Position numbers and translations under genes: made by a program. This document shows, one piece after another, positions 7,579-15,424 of a DNA stretch of 64,000 nucleotides. Under the pieces are notes generated by a model. The model was given only the letters and a program-made list of their open reading frames with translations, was not told the DNA's origin and did no database searches. The DNA comes from Zhihengliuella flava. Lineage in GTDB: Bacteria; Actinomycetota; Actinomycetes; Actinomycetales; Micrococcaceae. The stretch lies in assembly GCF_015751895.1 (NCBI RefSeq), contig NZ_JADOTZ010000001.1:1-64000 (forward strand), in the 5' to 3' direction. Each line of letters starts with the position of its first letter. Positions within the stretch are counted from its first letter, which is position 1.

Positions 7579-8247
7579 TTAGTCAGCCTGTTTTTTGTTG
7601 CGCGAGTAGCGCGAGGTGTAGCGGTCACGGCCGCTGTCCATCAGCGAGCCGCTGCCTGGCTTGTCGCCGTTGCGGCGAGTTCCCGAACCCGGTACCGGGT
7701 CCGAGCCACCCTTCTGCGTCTTGACCAGCTTCGAGATCCGCTCAGCCGATGACAGGAAGGACTCCGCGTCCTGACCAACCACGAGGTCTTGGTAGTCCTC
7801 CGGGACTGGGTGCTTCGCCAGGGCGGCTAGGCGCCAGTTCTCGCGCTCGAGCTGTTCCGCGCGCTCGGACGCTTCCTTCGCGCGCTTCTCAGCCTTCTCT
7901 TTCTCGGAGAGGTCCTTCTCGGTGAGCTGGTCGTACCTGTCCTGCAGTGCCTTGAGGTCGGCCTCGGCCTTCTTCTTCGCCGCACGTTCGGCCTTGAGCG
8001 CCTTCTGCCCGGCCTCGCCGAGCTTCTCGTTGCCGTCCCCGTCGCCCTCGTTCGGCTTCGGCTCTCCCTCACCCTTCGATGCGGGATCATCACCGTTTCC
8101 GCCCTCATTGGACTTTGGGGCCGGATCGGGTGCGCCGCCCGGGTTGCCCTCGACGAATCGGGCGCCCTGCATGCCAATCGCTGACATGTAGTAGGGGACC
8201 GGCTCGCAGAGAGGGTGCGTGCGCGCGGGGGTGCTGTGGCTGGTCAT
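7579..8247 (-). CDS. Capsid scaffolding protein
   Basis: A 222-residue protein from MTSHSTPARTHPLCEPVPYY; this ATG has a GAAGGAG ribosome site, so the longer upstream extension is rejected. The protein is highly charged: an acidic Gly/Glu/Pro-rich N-terminal half, then a long Lys/Glu/Ala coiled-coil (about residues 75-145, KALKAERAAKKKAEADLKAL and onward), then a basic disordered C-terminus (RDRYTSRYSRNKKQAD). This is the usual make-up of siphoviral scaffold proteins, where the C-terminal basic part contacts capsid subunits. It lies between the MuF-like gene and the decoration gene. No protease domain is fused. Confidence 0.8.
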   Translation of the reverse strand: MTSHSTPARTHPLCEPVPYYMSAIGMQGARFVEGNPGGAPDPAPKSNEGGNGDDPASKGEGEPKPNEGDGDGNEKLGEAGQKALKAERAAKKKAEADLKALQDRYDQLTEKDLSEKEKAEKRAKEASERAEQLERENWRLAALAKHPVPEDYQDLVVGQDAESFLSSAERISKLVKTQKGGSDPVPGSGTRRNGDKPGSGSLMDSGRDRYTSRYSRNKKQAD

Positions 8248-8332
8248 AGTGTGCTCCTTCGGGTGGTTGCCCCGTCGCGGGGCGACAAAACCCAAGCCCG
8301 TCGCAGGCAAGGGAAAACTAGGGGACCGGCGC

Positions 8333-9067
8333 TCACAGGAGGAGCGGGTCGTAGACGCCGTCGCGTAGCAGGTCCGGGTGCTGGCGGCGCATCACCGCGG
8401 CAATCGTCTTGATGTCAGAACGGGTACCTGCTTCGTTCGCGGCCTCGTTGTAGATCTCGTACATGCCCTCCGGGTCGTAGCCCTCGGGGTAGTCATCCCA
8501 CGAATCCAGTGGGGTCGGGACGCAGTCACATTCGCCGTGGTACTTCTCGCCGTCGGACCCGTACTTCGCGGACTTTTCTGACAGGTAGACGGCGTCACGG
8601 GAGGCAAGGACCATGCAGAACGCACAGGTCTTCTTACCGGTCGGCACGCGCGCCCACATCCGGCCGTCACGGTCCGCATTCCAGGCGACCGTGTCGCGGC
8701 CCGGCTGCTTCACCCACTTGTCCGTGGCCACACGCAGCAGCCCGAGGGTCGCCGACGGGTTCTCATGGAACAGGCCGTCGGCGGCGTACCGGATACCAGC
8801 CTGCACACGCTCGGCGGTTACCGAAGCCGCGAGCGTCGTACCGCGTGCGGTGCCCGTGGTCTTCTCGTACCAGTCCGCGGCGATCGCCGCCGACGACTGC
8901 CCGTACACCTCCACCAGCAACGGCAGGAACTCGAGCAGCGCATTGCGGGCCGCTTCCGGCCGCGCCACGTCGAGGGTCGCAAAGAATCCCTCGAGCTCGC
9001 GGACCACGAGCGTGGACAAGTCCTGGTTAGACGTCCGGTACTGCTCGAGGTCCGCGCGCTGCACCAT
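8333..9067 (-). CDS. MuF-like minor capsid protein
   Basis: A 244-residue protein starting MVQRADLEQYRTSNQDLSTL, immediately after the portal gene. It contains the C-terminal core typical of actinophage MuF/capsid maturation proteins: GRMWARVPTGKKTCAFCMVL, then ASRDAVYLS, then YHGECDCVPTPL. The CAFC and CDC cysteines with the His between them look like a metal site. MuF-family proteins bind the portal and are carried in the head; in larger relatives toxin domains can be fused, but none is present here. The start overlaps the portal stop closely. Confidence 0.82.
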   Translation of the reverse strand: MVQRADLEQYRTSNQDLSTLVVRELEGFFATLDVARPEAARNALLEFLPLLVEVYGQSSAAIAADWYEKTTGTARGTTLAASVTAERVQAGIRYAADGLFHENPSATLGLLRVATDKWVKQPGRDTVAWNADRDGRMWARVPTGKKTCAFCMVLASRDAVYLSEKSAKYGSDGEKYHGECDCVPTPLDSWDDYPEGYDPEGMYEIYNEAANEAGTRSDIKTIAAVMRRQHPDLLRDGVYDPLLL

Positions 9068-9069
9068 GG

Positions 9070-10620
9070 CTAGTCACCTGTCCTGATCGTGATCGGATCG
9101 CCCTCAATGAACTCGACGCCTTCAAGACCGGCGAGGCGCGCCGCGGAGTCCGCGGTGACGCCGGCGCGGCGAAGAACGCCGAGCGCGTCAGCCCGGTCAC
9201 GCAAGCTCGTCTGCTCGCCCTGACCGGCACTAGTGTCGGTACCGCGCGCGGCCGCAGAGAGCAGCTCGAGCCGCTGGGCCCCGAGCACGCGCTGACGCTC
9301 CTGCTTCAACCGGTCGATCTGGTCGATATCGAGGCCGAACATCTCCAACGCCGTATCCGACTCGGCAGCCCAGGGGAACGCGGCCACGAACTTCTGGGCC
9401 GTGTCCGCCTGCACCGACTTCGTCAACGTGGCCGGCGACAGGAAGTCCGGGCGCAAACTCTTCAATGTCGACCGCGCCGTGTCCGAGAACTCGCCGTAGG
9501 TCAGCCGAATCACGGCCTCGGCGAGCATGCGCCGGGCCGCACCGATCGGCTTCAACTGGTCCTCGACCCGGGAGACGAGCTCGGCCTCAGCGGCGCGGAT
9601 CGCATCGGCCGAAGCCGGATTGTCTTGGATGATGCCGAAGTAGGAGACCGGGATGCCAGTGTCCGCAGCGATCATCATGCTGATCGCGCGCAGCTGATCG
9701 TTGTGGGGTTGCTGGGACGCCTGCGGCAGGAACTTCAGATCGGCCCGCTGCAGCTCGCCGACCTCCTCGTCGTACGTGTCGGGGACGCCCCACACGCCGC
9801 CGATCATCGCATCCAGCGGCGAGACCCGGTTACCCTTCGCATCCTGGAAGTGTGCTTCATCGGCGCCCATCAGGGCCGCACGCGGCGCTGAGTAGAACTC
9901 TGCGTTGACCTCGCCGCGCAGCAAGGTGCGTGTCGCCGCGTCGGTGTGACCCATGACCGCATTCGTCATCAGCGACGTCCCGAACGGCTTCTCCAACGAG
10001 AATCCCCACCGGTACGGCACGCACGGAACGAAGCCAGCCTCGCCCTTGTACTCGTGCGTCACTTGCCATGCGTCCCGGCCGGAGCCGACCCGCTCAAGCT
10101 GCAACGTCCAGCCCGGAAGGAACAGGTACATCTCCGACTTCGATACGATTTCAAGCGCAGCCGTCACACGGCCCGTGCGCATGTCTGTCTCCGCCGTCGC
10201 CTCAATGGCCGAACGGGCCGCGAAGACCAGCTCCGGCTCGTCCTGCGACTGGTCGCCCTTGGTGACGAACATAAACGCGCACGAATGTAGGCCCGCTGAC
10301 TCAATCGCCGCGCGCTCCAGCATCTGAACGTACGGATCCTGCAGGGTCTCATTGATCTTGTCCAGCAGCTCCGACCGCGTCTTCAGGCGGTACCCGTCAG
10401 GGCGGACACGCTGCACCGGCACCCGGACCGCCTTAGCCGGCCACCCAATCGCCGTCTGAAAGCTCTGCATGTGCGGCGGGATGGAGAACCCAAGCTTGTC
10501 GAGCTTGCGCTCCATCTCCATATAGTCCGTGCGCAGCTGGTTCCGGCGCCGCTTGGACCGGATCGTCCGGAGCATCCGGTTGAAGATGGTGCGCTCATCA
10601 TCGGTCAAGACACGGGCCAC
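9070..10620 (-). CDS. Portal protein (SPP1 gp6-like)
   Basis: A 516-residue protein beginning with GTG (MARVLTDDERTIFNRMLRTI), with a GAGGAGGTG ribosome site. It has the layout of SPP1 gp6-type portals: an N-terminal helical part with LGFSIPPHMQSFQTAIGWPAKAVRV, a central beta-rich wing with PCVPYRWGFSLEKPFGTS, a conserved segment SQQPHNDQLRAISMMIAADTGIPVSYFG, then ASADAIRAAEAELVSRVEDQ, the typical crown-proximal helix. It forms the dodecameric gate for DNA packaging with the large terminase gene upstream and MuF-like gene downstream. Confidence 0.92.
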   Translation of the reverse strand: MARVLTDDERTIFNRMLRTIRSKRRRNQLRTDYMEMERKLDKLGFSIPPHMQSFQTAIGWPAKAVRVPVQRVRPDGYRLKTRSELLDKINETLQDPYVQMLERAAIESAGLHSCAFMFVTKGDQSQDEPELVFAARSAIEATAETDMRTGRVTAALEIVSKSEMYLFLPGWTLQLERVGSGRDAWQVTHEYKGEAGFVPCVPYRWGFSLEKPFGTSLMTNAVMGHTDAATRTLLRGEVNAEFYSAPRAALMGADEAHFQDAKGNRVSPLDAMIGGVWGVPDTYDEEVGELQRADLKFLPQASQQPHNDQLRAISMMIAADTGIPVSYFGIIQDNPASADAIRAAEAELVSRVEDQLKPIGAARRMLAEAVIRLTYGEFSDTARSTLKSLRPDFLSPATLTKSVQADTAQKFVAAFPWAAESDTALEMFGLDIDQIDRLKQERQRVLGAQRLELLSAAARGTDTSAGQGEQTSLRDRADALGVLRRAGVTADSAARLAGLEGVEFIEGDPITIRTGD

Positions 10621-10638
10621 AACCGCACCTCCTCACTG

Positions 10639-12162
10639 CTAAGCGGCTATCGCGCCGCGCGTCTTCTTCCGTGCCGCCGGGCGGCGGCCAAACTTCTTCG
10701 CACCAAACAAGGCGCACGTCGTCGCCATCGTCGGGGTCAAATCCACGCTGAAATCGGTTCGGTTGAACTTGAAAGCGCCAGCCTTGCCGAACTTCTCTTT
10801 CGTCGTGCCCTCGATCGAATCGTCCAGTTGCTCCTGGCCAAAGTGACTGATCGACCTGAACCGGTGCACACTGTCGTCGAGCATTCCGCAGGCCTGCGAA
10901 AACTCCGCCGCGCCGAGCACGTAGACCCGCATGCCCTTACGCTTCAACGACGCCTCGAGCGACCGGATCGGCGAGAACGCGTCCATCACAATCGGGACGC
11001 GCTTCTTACACCGTCTCCACAGCCAGTCCGCGATCTGCCTCTCAGACATCGTCGACAGGTCAACCGGCTGATCATCCGTGGACACGTCATCAATCAGCTC
11101 AAGGTGGAAGCAGTCGTCCGGGGCGAACACAGCCGCGGCCATCGTCACGCGGGTGCGTTCCGGGTTCATGTCCAAACCGATCGCAGCGAGCGGCCAGTCG
11201 ACCGGCACCTCCTCCAGGAGGAGCTCGTTCCACGACTCCATGGAGAATGCCTTCGACCCGTCGCGGGACTGCGGCCACATGTTCAACCGCTCACGAAGGA
11301 ACGACGCCGCCGAGAAACTCGTCAGCTCATCATCGATCGTGTCCTCGAACATGCGGATGCCCAGGGCTGGGTTTGCTTCCGCCCAGTTCGCCTTGTCCGC
11401 GGCGAACCGGGCCATCTCGTCCGGCTTCATCTTGTCGATGTCACCCGCCGGAGACCACTCAAGGTACGCAGTGCGCTTACTCTTCCCCTTCAGCGCGCTA
11501 CTGCGGATACGGACGAACGGCTCGCCCTTCTCCTCCAACCCCTCCGGAGGGGTACCCATGTAGATCGTCACCGGCTGGCCTGACGGCGCGGACGAAATCG
11601 CAGGCTTCAGCGCCTGAAGCTCTGCCTCCTGCAGATCCTGGGCCTCGTCGAGGACCAGAACGTCCGAGGTGTAGCCACGCCCGGACCCTTTAGACCGGGC
11701 CACGAACTCCACGAGTCCGCCGTTGTGCAGCTCGATCGCTTCCTGCCCGTTGGTGTTCCGGATTTCCTTCACCAAGGCGTTCAGCTCAGGGTAAGTCGCG
11801 TTCTTGTCGTTTTTCGTCTCGCCGAAGAACTGCTTCAGCCGGCGGAAAGCCTTACGCGCGGTCTTGACCTCGTGCGCCGTGTGAAGGATCTTCAACCCGA
11901 GGATTGCCATCGCGAACAGCTCGAATACCTCGAGTGCGCCGTTCTTGCCGTTCTGGCGAGGAACTGAGAGTCCCCAGATGGTGGCCGCCCACTTGTCATG
12001 GCAGGTGCGACGCATCCACGACTTCAGGACCGTCTGCTGCCACGGATCAGCTTCCAACCCATAGCCAGCGGCAAGCTCGATCGCATCAACAGCATCCGAG
12101 AGAGACGACTTCGCAGGCCTCGGGGCGATGCACACGCGCGGGATCTGGCTTCCCTTGAGCAC
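10639..12162 (-). CDS. terL: Terminase large subunit
   Basis: A 507-residue packaging motor ATPase/nuclease starting with GTG (MLKGSQIPRVCIAPRP). The Walker A-like motif SVPRQNGKN is at about residues 67-74 and the Walker B LDEAQD at 171-176. A TPPEG segment with the likely C-motif is near residue 205. The C-terminal half holds acidic nuclease residues: IGLDMNPERT at about 342-350, the later VPIVMDAF, and a final Asp in the FSVDLTPTM segment. It cuts concatemeric DNA and translocates it into proheads through the portal. It follows the small subunit gene with a 21-bp gap. Confidence 0.94.
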   Translation of the reverse strand: MLKGSQIPRVCIAPRPAKSSLSDAVDAIELAAGYGLEADPWQQTVLKSWMRRTCHDKWAATIWGLSVPRQNGKNGALEVFELFAMAILGLKILHTAHEVKTARKAFRRLKQFFGETKNDKNATYPELNALVKEIRNTNGQEAIELHNGGLVEFVARSKGSGRGYTSDVLVLDEAQDLQEAELQALKPAISSAPSGQPVTIYMGTPPEGLEEKGEPFVRIRSSALKGKSKRTAYLEWSPAGDIDKMKPDEMARFAADKANWAEANPALGIRMFEDTIDDELTSFSAASFLRERLNMWPQSRDGSKAFSMESWNELLLEEVPVDWPLAAIGLDMNPERTRVTMAAAVFAPDDCFHLELIDDVSTDDQPVDLSTMSERQIADWLWRRCKKRVPIVMDAFSPIRSLEASLKRKGMRVYVLGAAEFSQACGMLDDSVHRFRSISHFGQEQLDDSIEGTTKEKFGKAGAFKFNRTDFSVDLTPTMATTCALFGAKKFGRRPAARKKTRGAIAA

Positions 12163-12183
12163 GAGTCATCACCACCTCAACGG

Positions 12184-12636
12184 TTACCTACGCTGCTTCA
12201 CCCTTTCGAACGGAGTCACGTTCTCCGGCAGTTCAGTTTCCGGGCGCGTATTCACCTCGGCTGCCTTTGAATCAAGGCCAAGGGACTTGAGTAGCTGAGC
12301 GAACGCAAGCGACTGCTGCCGGGCCTCGCCAAGGACGCTCTGAAACTTCACCTCGACCGTGAGACGGTCATCGCCGAGGTCGTCCTCCTTGGGCACGACG
12401 GACCGGAACTGCATCAGCTCTAGAACACCCTTGCCGCGGATGACTGAGTCGAGCTCATCCAGACGGTCAGCCGTCCGGGCCGCCTCCAGCACCACGGAAT
12501 TTCTAACGGGGTCCTCGGTGGCCAACTCCTGCCAAATCTTCGCCCCACGCTTACCCAGACCGGGTGGCCGGCGCAGCTCGCCGGACTTCGTAGGCCGTGG
12601 CCGCTTCGACGTCGTCGTGGTCTTCTTCGTGGCCAC
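12184..12636 (-). CDS. terS: Terminase small subunit
   Basis: A 150-residue protein starting with GTG (MATKKTTTTSKRPRPTKSGE) after a GAGGAGGTG ribosome site. The N-terminus is basic and disordered. It is followed by LGKRGAKIWQELA and EAARTADRLDELDSVIRGKG, a pattern seen in actinophage small terminases (P27-like). These recognise the packaging site and hand it to the large subunit. The C-terminal region SVLGEARQQSLAFAQLLKSLGL fits the oligomerisation segment. The gene is directly upstream of terL and downstream of the possible cos region. Confidence 0.82.
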   Translation of the reverse strand: MATKKTTTTSKRPRPTKSGELRRPPGLGKRGAKIWQELATEDPVRNSVVLEAARTADRLDELDSVIRGKGVLELMQFRSVVPKEDDLGDDRLTVEVKFQSVLGEARQQSLAFAQLLKSLGLDSKAAEVNTRPETELPENVTPFERVKQRR

Positions 12637-12647
12637 GAGGCACCTCC

Positions 12648-13040
12648 TCAGTAGACGAGGAGCATGGACTCCCGCCTGGTAGCGAAGTTCGGGGCAAACA
12701 GCCGGGACGTGTCAGGGCGCCACCGTGTCGACGGCAAGTACACCCGATCAAGGATCAGCCCTTGTAGCGCCTTGTGTCTCATGTTCGCCAGGACGCGTAT
12801 CTGGCCAGCGCCCTGCGCTTTGATGATCGCGAAAGCTCCGTCGCCTTCACCGCCGTCACGTGCAATCGTTACGGGCGCGTCATGGGTTTCATCGAGAGCC
12901 TGCGCCAAGGCACGGGATGCCGTGCGCAGCTGCTGATCATTACCCACGATCACTACGACGTCGCGGCCGCGCCGGCAATCGAGAATCGCCATGACCGCAC
13001 GCCCCAACAGCGGGTGCGCCATCTCCAAAGCCGTCGGCAT
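12648..13040 (-). CDS. Phage protein of unknown function next to terminase genes
   Basis: A 130-residue protein starting MPTALEMAHPLLGRAVMAIL with a GGAGG ribosome site. It has alternating beta/alpha character with RDVVVIVGNDQQLRTASRAL, then GDGAFAIIKAQGAGQIRVLA, then LQGLILDRVYLP. This could be a Rossmann-like or P-loop-derived fold, but no complete Walker A is visible. The pattern of strands ending in DRVYLP resembles the Walker B region of terminase-associated or RecA-like small proteins, but I cannot name the family. It lies between a primase-like gene and the small terminase gene. Confidence 0.6.
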   Translation of the reverse strand: MPTALEMAHPLLGRAVMAILDCRRGRDVVVIVGNDQQLRTASRALAQALDETHDAPVTIARDGGEGDGAFAIIKAQGAGQIRVLANMRHKALQGLILDRVYLPSTRWRPDTSRLFAPNFATRRESMLLVY

Positions 13041-13049
13041 GTCAGCCTC

Positions 13050-13592
13050 CTACCGGGGGAGGCTGAACGGCTCCCCAGTGACTGCGATGTATCGATCCTT
13101 GCTGTAGAACTCGATGTTCCGGCCGTCTCGGATCTTCGCGCCGGGACCCTCTGGGGCCTCTACGAAGACGTGCACGCCGGTCCCAGACTGGGAGACTTCG
13201 GCGAAGAGGATCGGCTGCTGGATCTCGGCGAGGACATCGGCGGCCCATGGTTCGAGCCGACCGTCGGTGAGGCAGTGGTCGAGGTCGAAGCAGCCAATTC
13301 CGTCGCCGAGGACGAAGCCGAGGCCGACGCCGGCCGTGGAGGCTGCAGCGTCGTCGAAGGTCGCCCAGGTGGCGGCGTTTGTCGATGAGGCCGACCGGCC
13401 AGACGTTGTGACGGGGCGCTTGTTCGTTTCGCGCCGGACCCAGCGGCGGCGGCTGGTCATGGCCGCGGGAAACCGCGGTGCGCGCTTGGCTGCACGGTGC
13501 GCGGCGACTCGGCAGCGCACGGAGCAGAAGCGCGCGTGCTGGTTCTTGAATCCCAGCCCCGCGCCGCAGCGTTCACACGTCCGATTGGCCAT
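13050..13592 (-). CDS. Standalone primase-polymerase (AEP) domain protein with N-terminal zinc finger
   Basis: A 180-residue protein starting MANRTCERCGAGLGFKNQHA. The N-terminus has a CxxC...CxxxC cysteine set (CERC and CSVRC), likely binding zinc. From about residue 85 the sequence GLGFVLGDGIGCFDLDHCL carries the DxD pair of archaeo-eukaryotic primase-like domains. SQSGTGVHVFVEAP is the SxH-type motif, and RNIEFYSKDRYIAVTG the third motif region, as in prim-pol domains of phage replication proteins. No helicase is fused. It lies in the packaging gene region, far from the main replication gene at 19.2-21.8 kb, which has its own prim-pol domain. Its role is unknown; DNA end processing or priming are options. 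Confidence 0.72.
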   Translation of the reverse strand: MANRTCERCGAGLGFKNQHARFCSVRCRVAAHRAAKRAPRFPAAMTSRRRWVRRETNKRPVTTSGRSASSTNAATWATFDDAAASTAGVGLGFVLGDGIGCFDLDHCLTDGRLEPWAADVLAEIQQPILFAEVSQSGTGVHVFVEAPEGPGAKIRDGRNIEFYSKDRYIAVTGEPFSLPR

Positions 13593-13860
13593 GTCTCAAG
13601 TCTACCGGAAGCGCGACCACGTGTAACGCTTTTTACCCCGGAATCGTAAGGAACTTTGACGCCCGGGCAGCACGCCGCAACCCGGTTGAAAATAAGCCAA
13701 ATCAGTGGCCCGAAAAACGCCTAGTCAAGCCGCCCTGCGCCGGAATTACGACCTCGGGGGGATATTGGCCCTATACCTTGTGGCGGGCCTGCCCGTGGGA
13801 GGGGGAGGGGTGGGTCCCCGGGTCACTTTCGACCCGGAGTAACTAAATCGACGGGGCTTA
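13593..13860. other. Non-coding gap with G-rich stretch, hairpin and possible cos site
   Basis: No credible gene. The stretch lies between the HNH endonuclease gene and the terminase-side genes, where cos sites of HNH-containing phages are found. It contains a C/G-rich run around 13752-13761 and 13796-13812. A perfect 7-bp hairpin (CCGGGTC/GACCCGG, 13818-13837) has a loop that includes TCACTTTCGA, a motif repeated on the other side of the HNH gene. The exact cut position cannot be read from sequence alone. Confidence 0.35.
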
Positions 13861-14172
13861 TTACCATCGGCGTGATGTGCGCAGCCGCCGCGACGCCGCT
13901 GGCGCCCGTTGCCGTACCGCGTCAGGATCCTTGTTGCCGCGACGCTGATTGCAGATGCGATGCGCCAGGCGAACGTTGTCTCGCTCGAGCGGTGAGCCAC
14001 CCTTGCTGACCGGAACGATCTCATCGACCTCTGGCGAGCCGGGAAGGCCGTGTGGCAGGGACTTGTCTACGGGCTTGCCGCAGAGCCAGCAGATGGACTC
14101 TTCGCGGATGACGCGTTTGCGGAGTTTAGTGCGGGCTGATCCGTTGGCGCGCCTGATGTTCGGGCCGCTCAT
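13861..14172 (-). CDS. HNH endonuclease (packaging-associated)
   Basis: A 103-residue protein starting MSGPNIRRANGSARTKLRKR. The HNH core is complete: CWLCGK, then EVDEIVPVSKGGSP, then DNVRLAHRICNQRRGNKD, with two CxxC-type cysteines and the DEI/N/H residues expected for metal binding and catalysis. HNH proteins next to terminase genes in HK97-like phages stimulate cos cleavage by the terminase. The C-terminal tail is basic. It is flanked by hairpins and TCACTTTYGA repeats. Confidence 0.88.
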   Translation of the reverse strand: MSGPNIRRANGSARTKLRKRVIREESICWLCGKPVDKSLPHGLPGSPEVDEIVPVSKGGSPLERDNVRLAHRICNQRRGNKDPDAVRQRAPAASRRLRTSRRW

Positions 14173-14190
14173 GTGCCGCTCATGACCTGA

Positions 14191-14234
14191 CCGGAGACAT
14201 ACTCCGGCGTCACTTTTGAGGGTATCACTTTTGA
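14191..14234. repeat. Hairpin followed by two direct TCACTTTTGA repeats
   Basis: CCGGAG/CTCCGG (6 bp, 14191-14207) is followed by TCACTTTTGA at 14210-14219 and again at 14225-14234, 15 bp apart. A near-identical TCACTTTCGA lies at 13823-13832 on the other side of the HNH gene. The hairpin may end transcription of the gene at 14255-15001; the repeats may be protein-binding sites. Confidence 0.45.
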
Positions 14235-14254
14235 CCTTCTCGTGGGGGTGTTTT

Positions 14255-15001
14255 CTAGGCGGCTTTGCTGAGGCGGGGGTGGCGCTTTTCGAAGTAGGCC
14301 CGGTAGACGTCTCCGGGGTAGTACAGCCGGAGGGTCTTCTTGGTGGTGGTGACGCGTTCGAGGACGTAGGGGAGCGCCCCGCGGATGGCCCAGTTCTCGA
14401 TGTCTTTACCGGTGACGTGGGCGCCGGTGAGGTTGTGGACTTCTTGGCGGACTTCGCGCATGGGCATGGGGTTGCCGCGGGTGCGTTCGCGGGTGCGTTG
14501 GTTGAGGTCGCGGGTGGCGTGAAGGGCTTGGCAGCCTCGGCAGATGATGGCGGGTGCGTGGGTGTCGCCGGTGAGGAGCCATTGGCAGTGTTCGCCGGTG
14601 TGGAGTGGTTGATCGCAGGTGCCGTAGATGCGGGTGTCTGCTGGGTTGTCGACGAGTCGCCAGGCGCGGGCGAGGAGGTCTTTGAGCATGTGTTCGAAGT
14701 TGCCGGCGTGCTGGTCGCGTGCGAGCTCGTTGGCGTCGCGATGCTCCCAGATGGCGAGCGCGCGGCGCATGCTCATGGCCTCGTCGTCGAGCGGCATGGG
14801 TGAGCCTGTGGTTCTGCTGCCCTTGGTGGGCTGGTTGGCGGGGGAGGTTTGGTCTTGCCGGCACATGGTGGTGTAGAGCGTCTGCCGGGTTTCGGTGACT
14901 TGGTCGAGGAGCTGTTGGAGGTGGGTGGTGCAGTCTCGGCAGAGGTAGGTGCCGGTGGTGGGGTTTTCGCAGTCTGGGTGGGTGCAGGGCTGGGTGGTCA
15001 T
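14255..15001 (-). CDS. Zinc-binding phage protein with C-terminal helix-turn-helix-like part
   Basis: A 248-residue protein starting MTTQPCTHPDCENPTTGTYL. The N-terminus has a compact cysteine set (C6, C11, C21, C24 in CTHPDC and LCRDC), probably zinc-binding. A second set (C..C, with CDQPLHTGEHC and ICRGC) lies in the middle. The C-terminal 60 residues include VRQEVHNLTGAHVTGKDIENWAIRGALPYV, which reads as a winged or MerR-like helix-turn-helix. Proteins of this form are common in actinophages upstream of the packaging module and are described as helix-turn-helix DNA-binding proteins. A role in late transcription is possible but not shown. Confidence 0.68.
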   Translation of the reverse strand: MTTQPCTHPDCENPTTGTYLCRDCTTHLQQLLDQVTETRQTLYTTMCRQDQTSPANQPTKGSRTTGSPMPLDDEAMSMRRALAIWEHRDANELARDQHAGNFEHMLKDLLARAWRLVDNPADTRIYGTCDQPLHTGEHCQWLLTGDTHAPAIICRGCQALHATRDLNQRTRERTRGNPMPMREVRQEVHNLTGAHVTGKDIENWAIRGALPYVLERVTTTKKTLRLYYPGDVYRAYFEKRHPRLSKAA

Positions 15002-15008
15002 GGTGTGG

Positions 15009-15407
15009 TCAGTCTCCGATCTGGTGGACGGTGACGGTGGCGCCGGGTTTGTCGGCTGCCCATTCTTTGCGGGCGCTCCACCGGATGATTCGGGCGTCGT
15101 CGGTGATTGCTCCGGCTTGGGTGAGGCCGTCGCCGAGGGCGCGGAGGAGTTTGTCGAGGTCGGGTAGGCCGGCGGGGTGTGTTCCGAACCGGGATTTCTT
15201 GGGTTCGGGTAGGTGGAAGGTGGCGATGACGTGGAGGGGCCCGTCGTAGGGGTCCCAGTCGGGGCCGAGGGTGGTTTTGGTTTGGGCGATGATGGCTTGC
15301 CGCCAGGCGGGGAGCTTTTTGCTCATTTCGATGAGGCGGCCGTGGCCGACATGTCGTTTGCTGCCTTGTGGTGCGGGGGTGCCGTTGATGGTGAGGGTGA
15401 AGGTCAT
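15009..15407 (-). CDS. RusA-like Holliday junction resolvase
   Basis: A 132-residue protein from MTFTLTINGTPAPQGSKRHV, following an SD-like GAGAAAC. The family pattern is clear: the N-terminal beta strand and PAPQGSKR, the central PDLDKLLRALGDGLTQAGAI and the following TDDARI, with acidic residues that bind Mg2+ in RusA. It would resolve branched replication or recombination intermediates before packaging. It is 8 bp from the next gene on the left and 18 bp from that on the right. A longer upstream open frame exists, but its composition is repetitive and it overlaps the adjacent gene, so the internal ATG is taken. Confidence 0.88.
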   Translation of the reverse strand: MTFTLTINGTPAPQGSKRHVGHGRLIEMSKKLPAWRQAIIAQTKTTLGPDWDPYDGPLHVIATFHLPEPKKSRFGTHPAGLPDLDKLLRALGDGLTQAGAITDDARIIRWSARKEWAADKPGATVTVHQIGD

Positions 15408-15424
15408 GGCGGGAGTTTCTCTTA

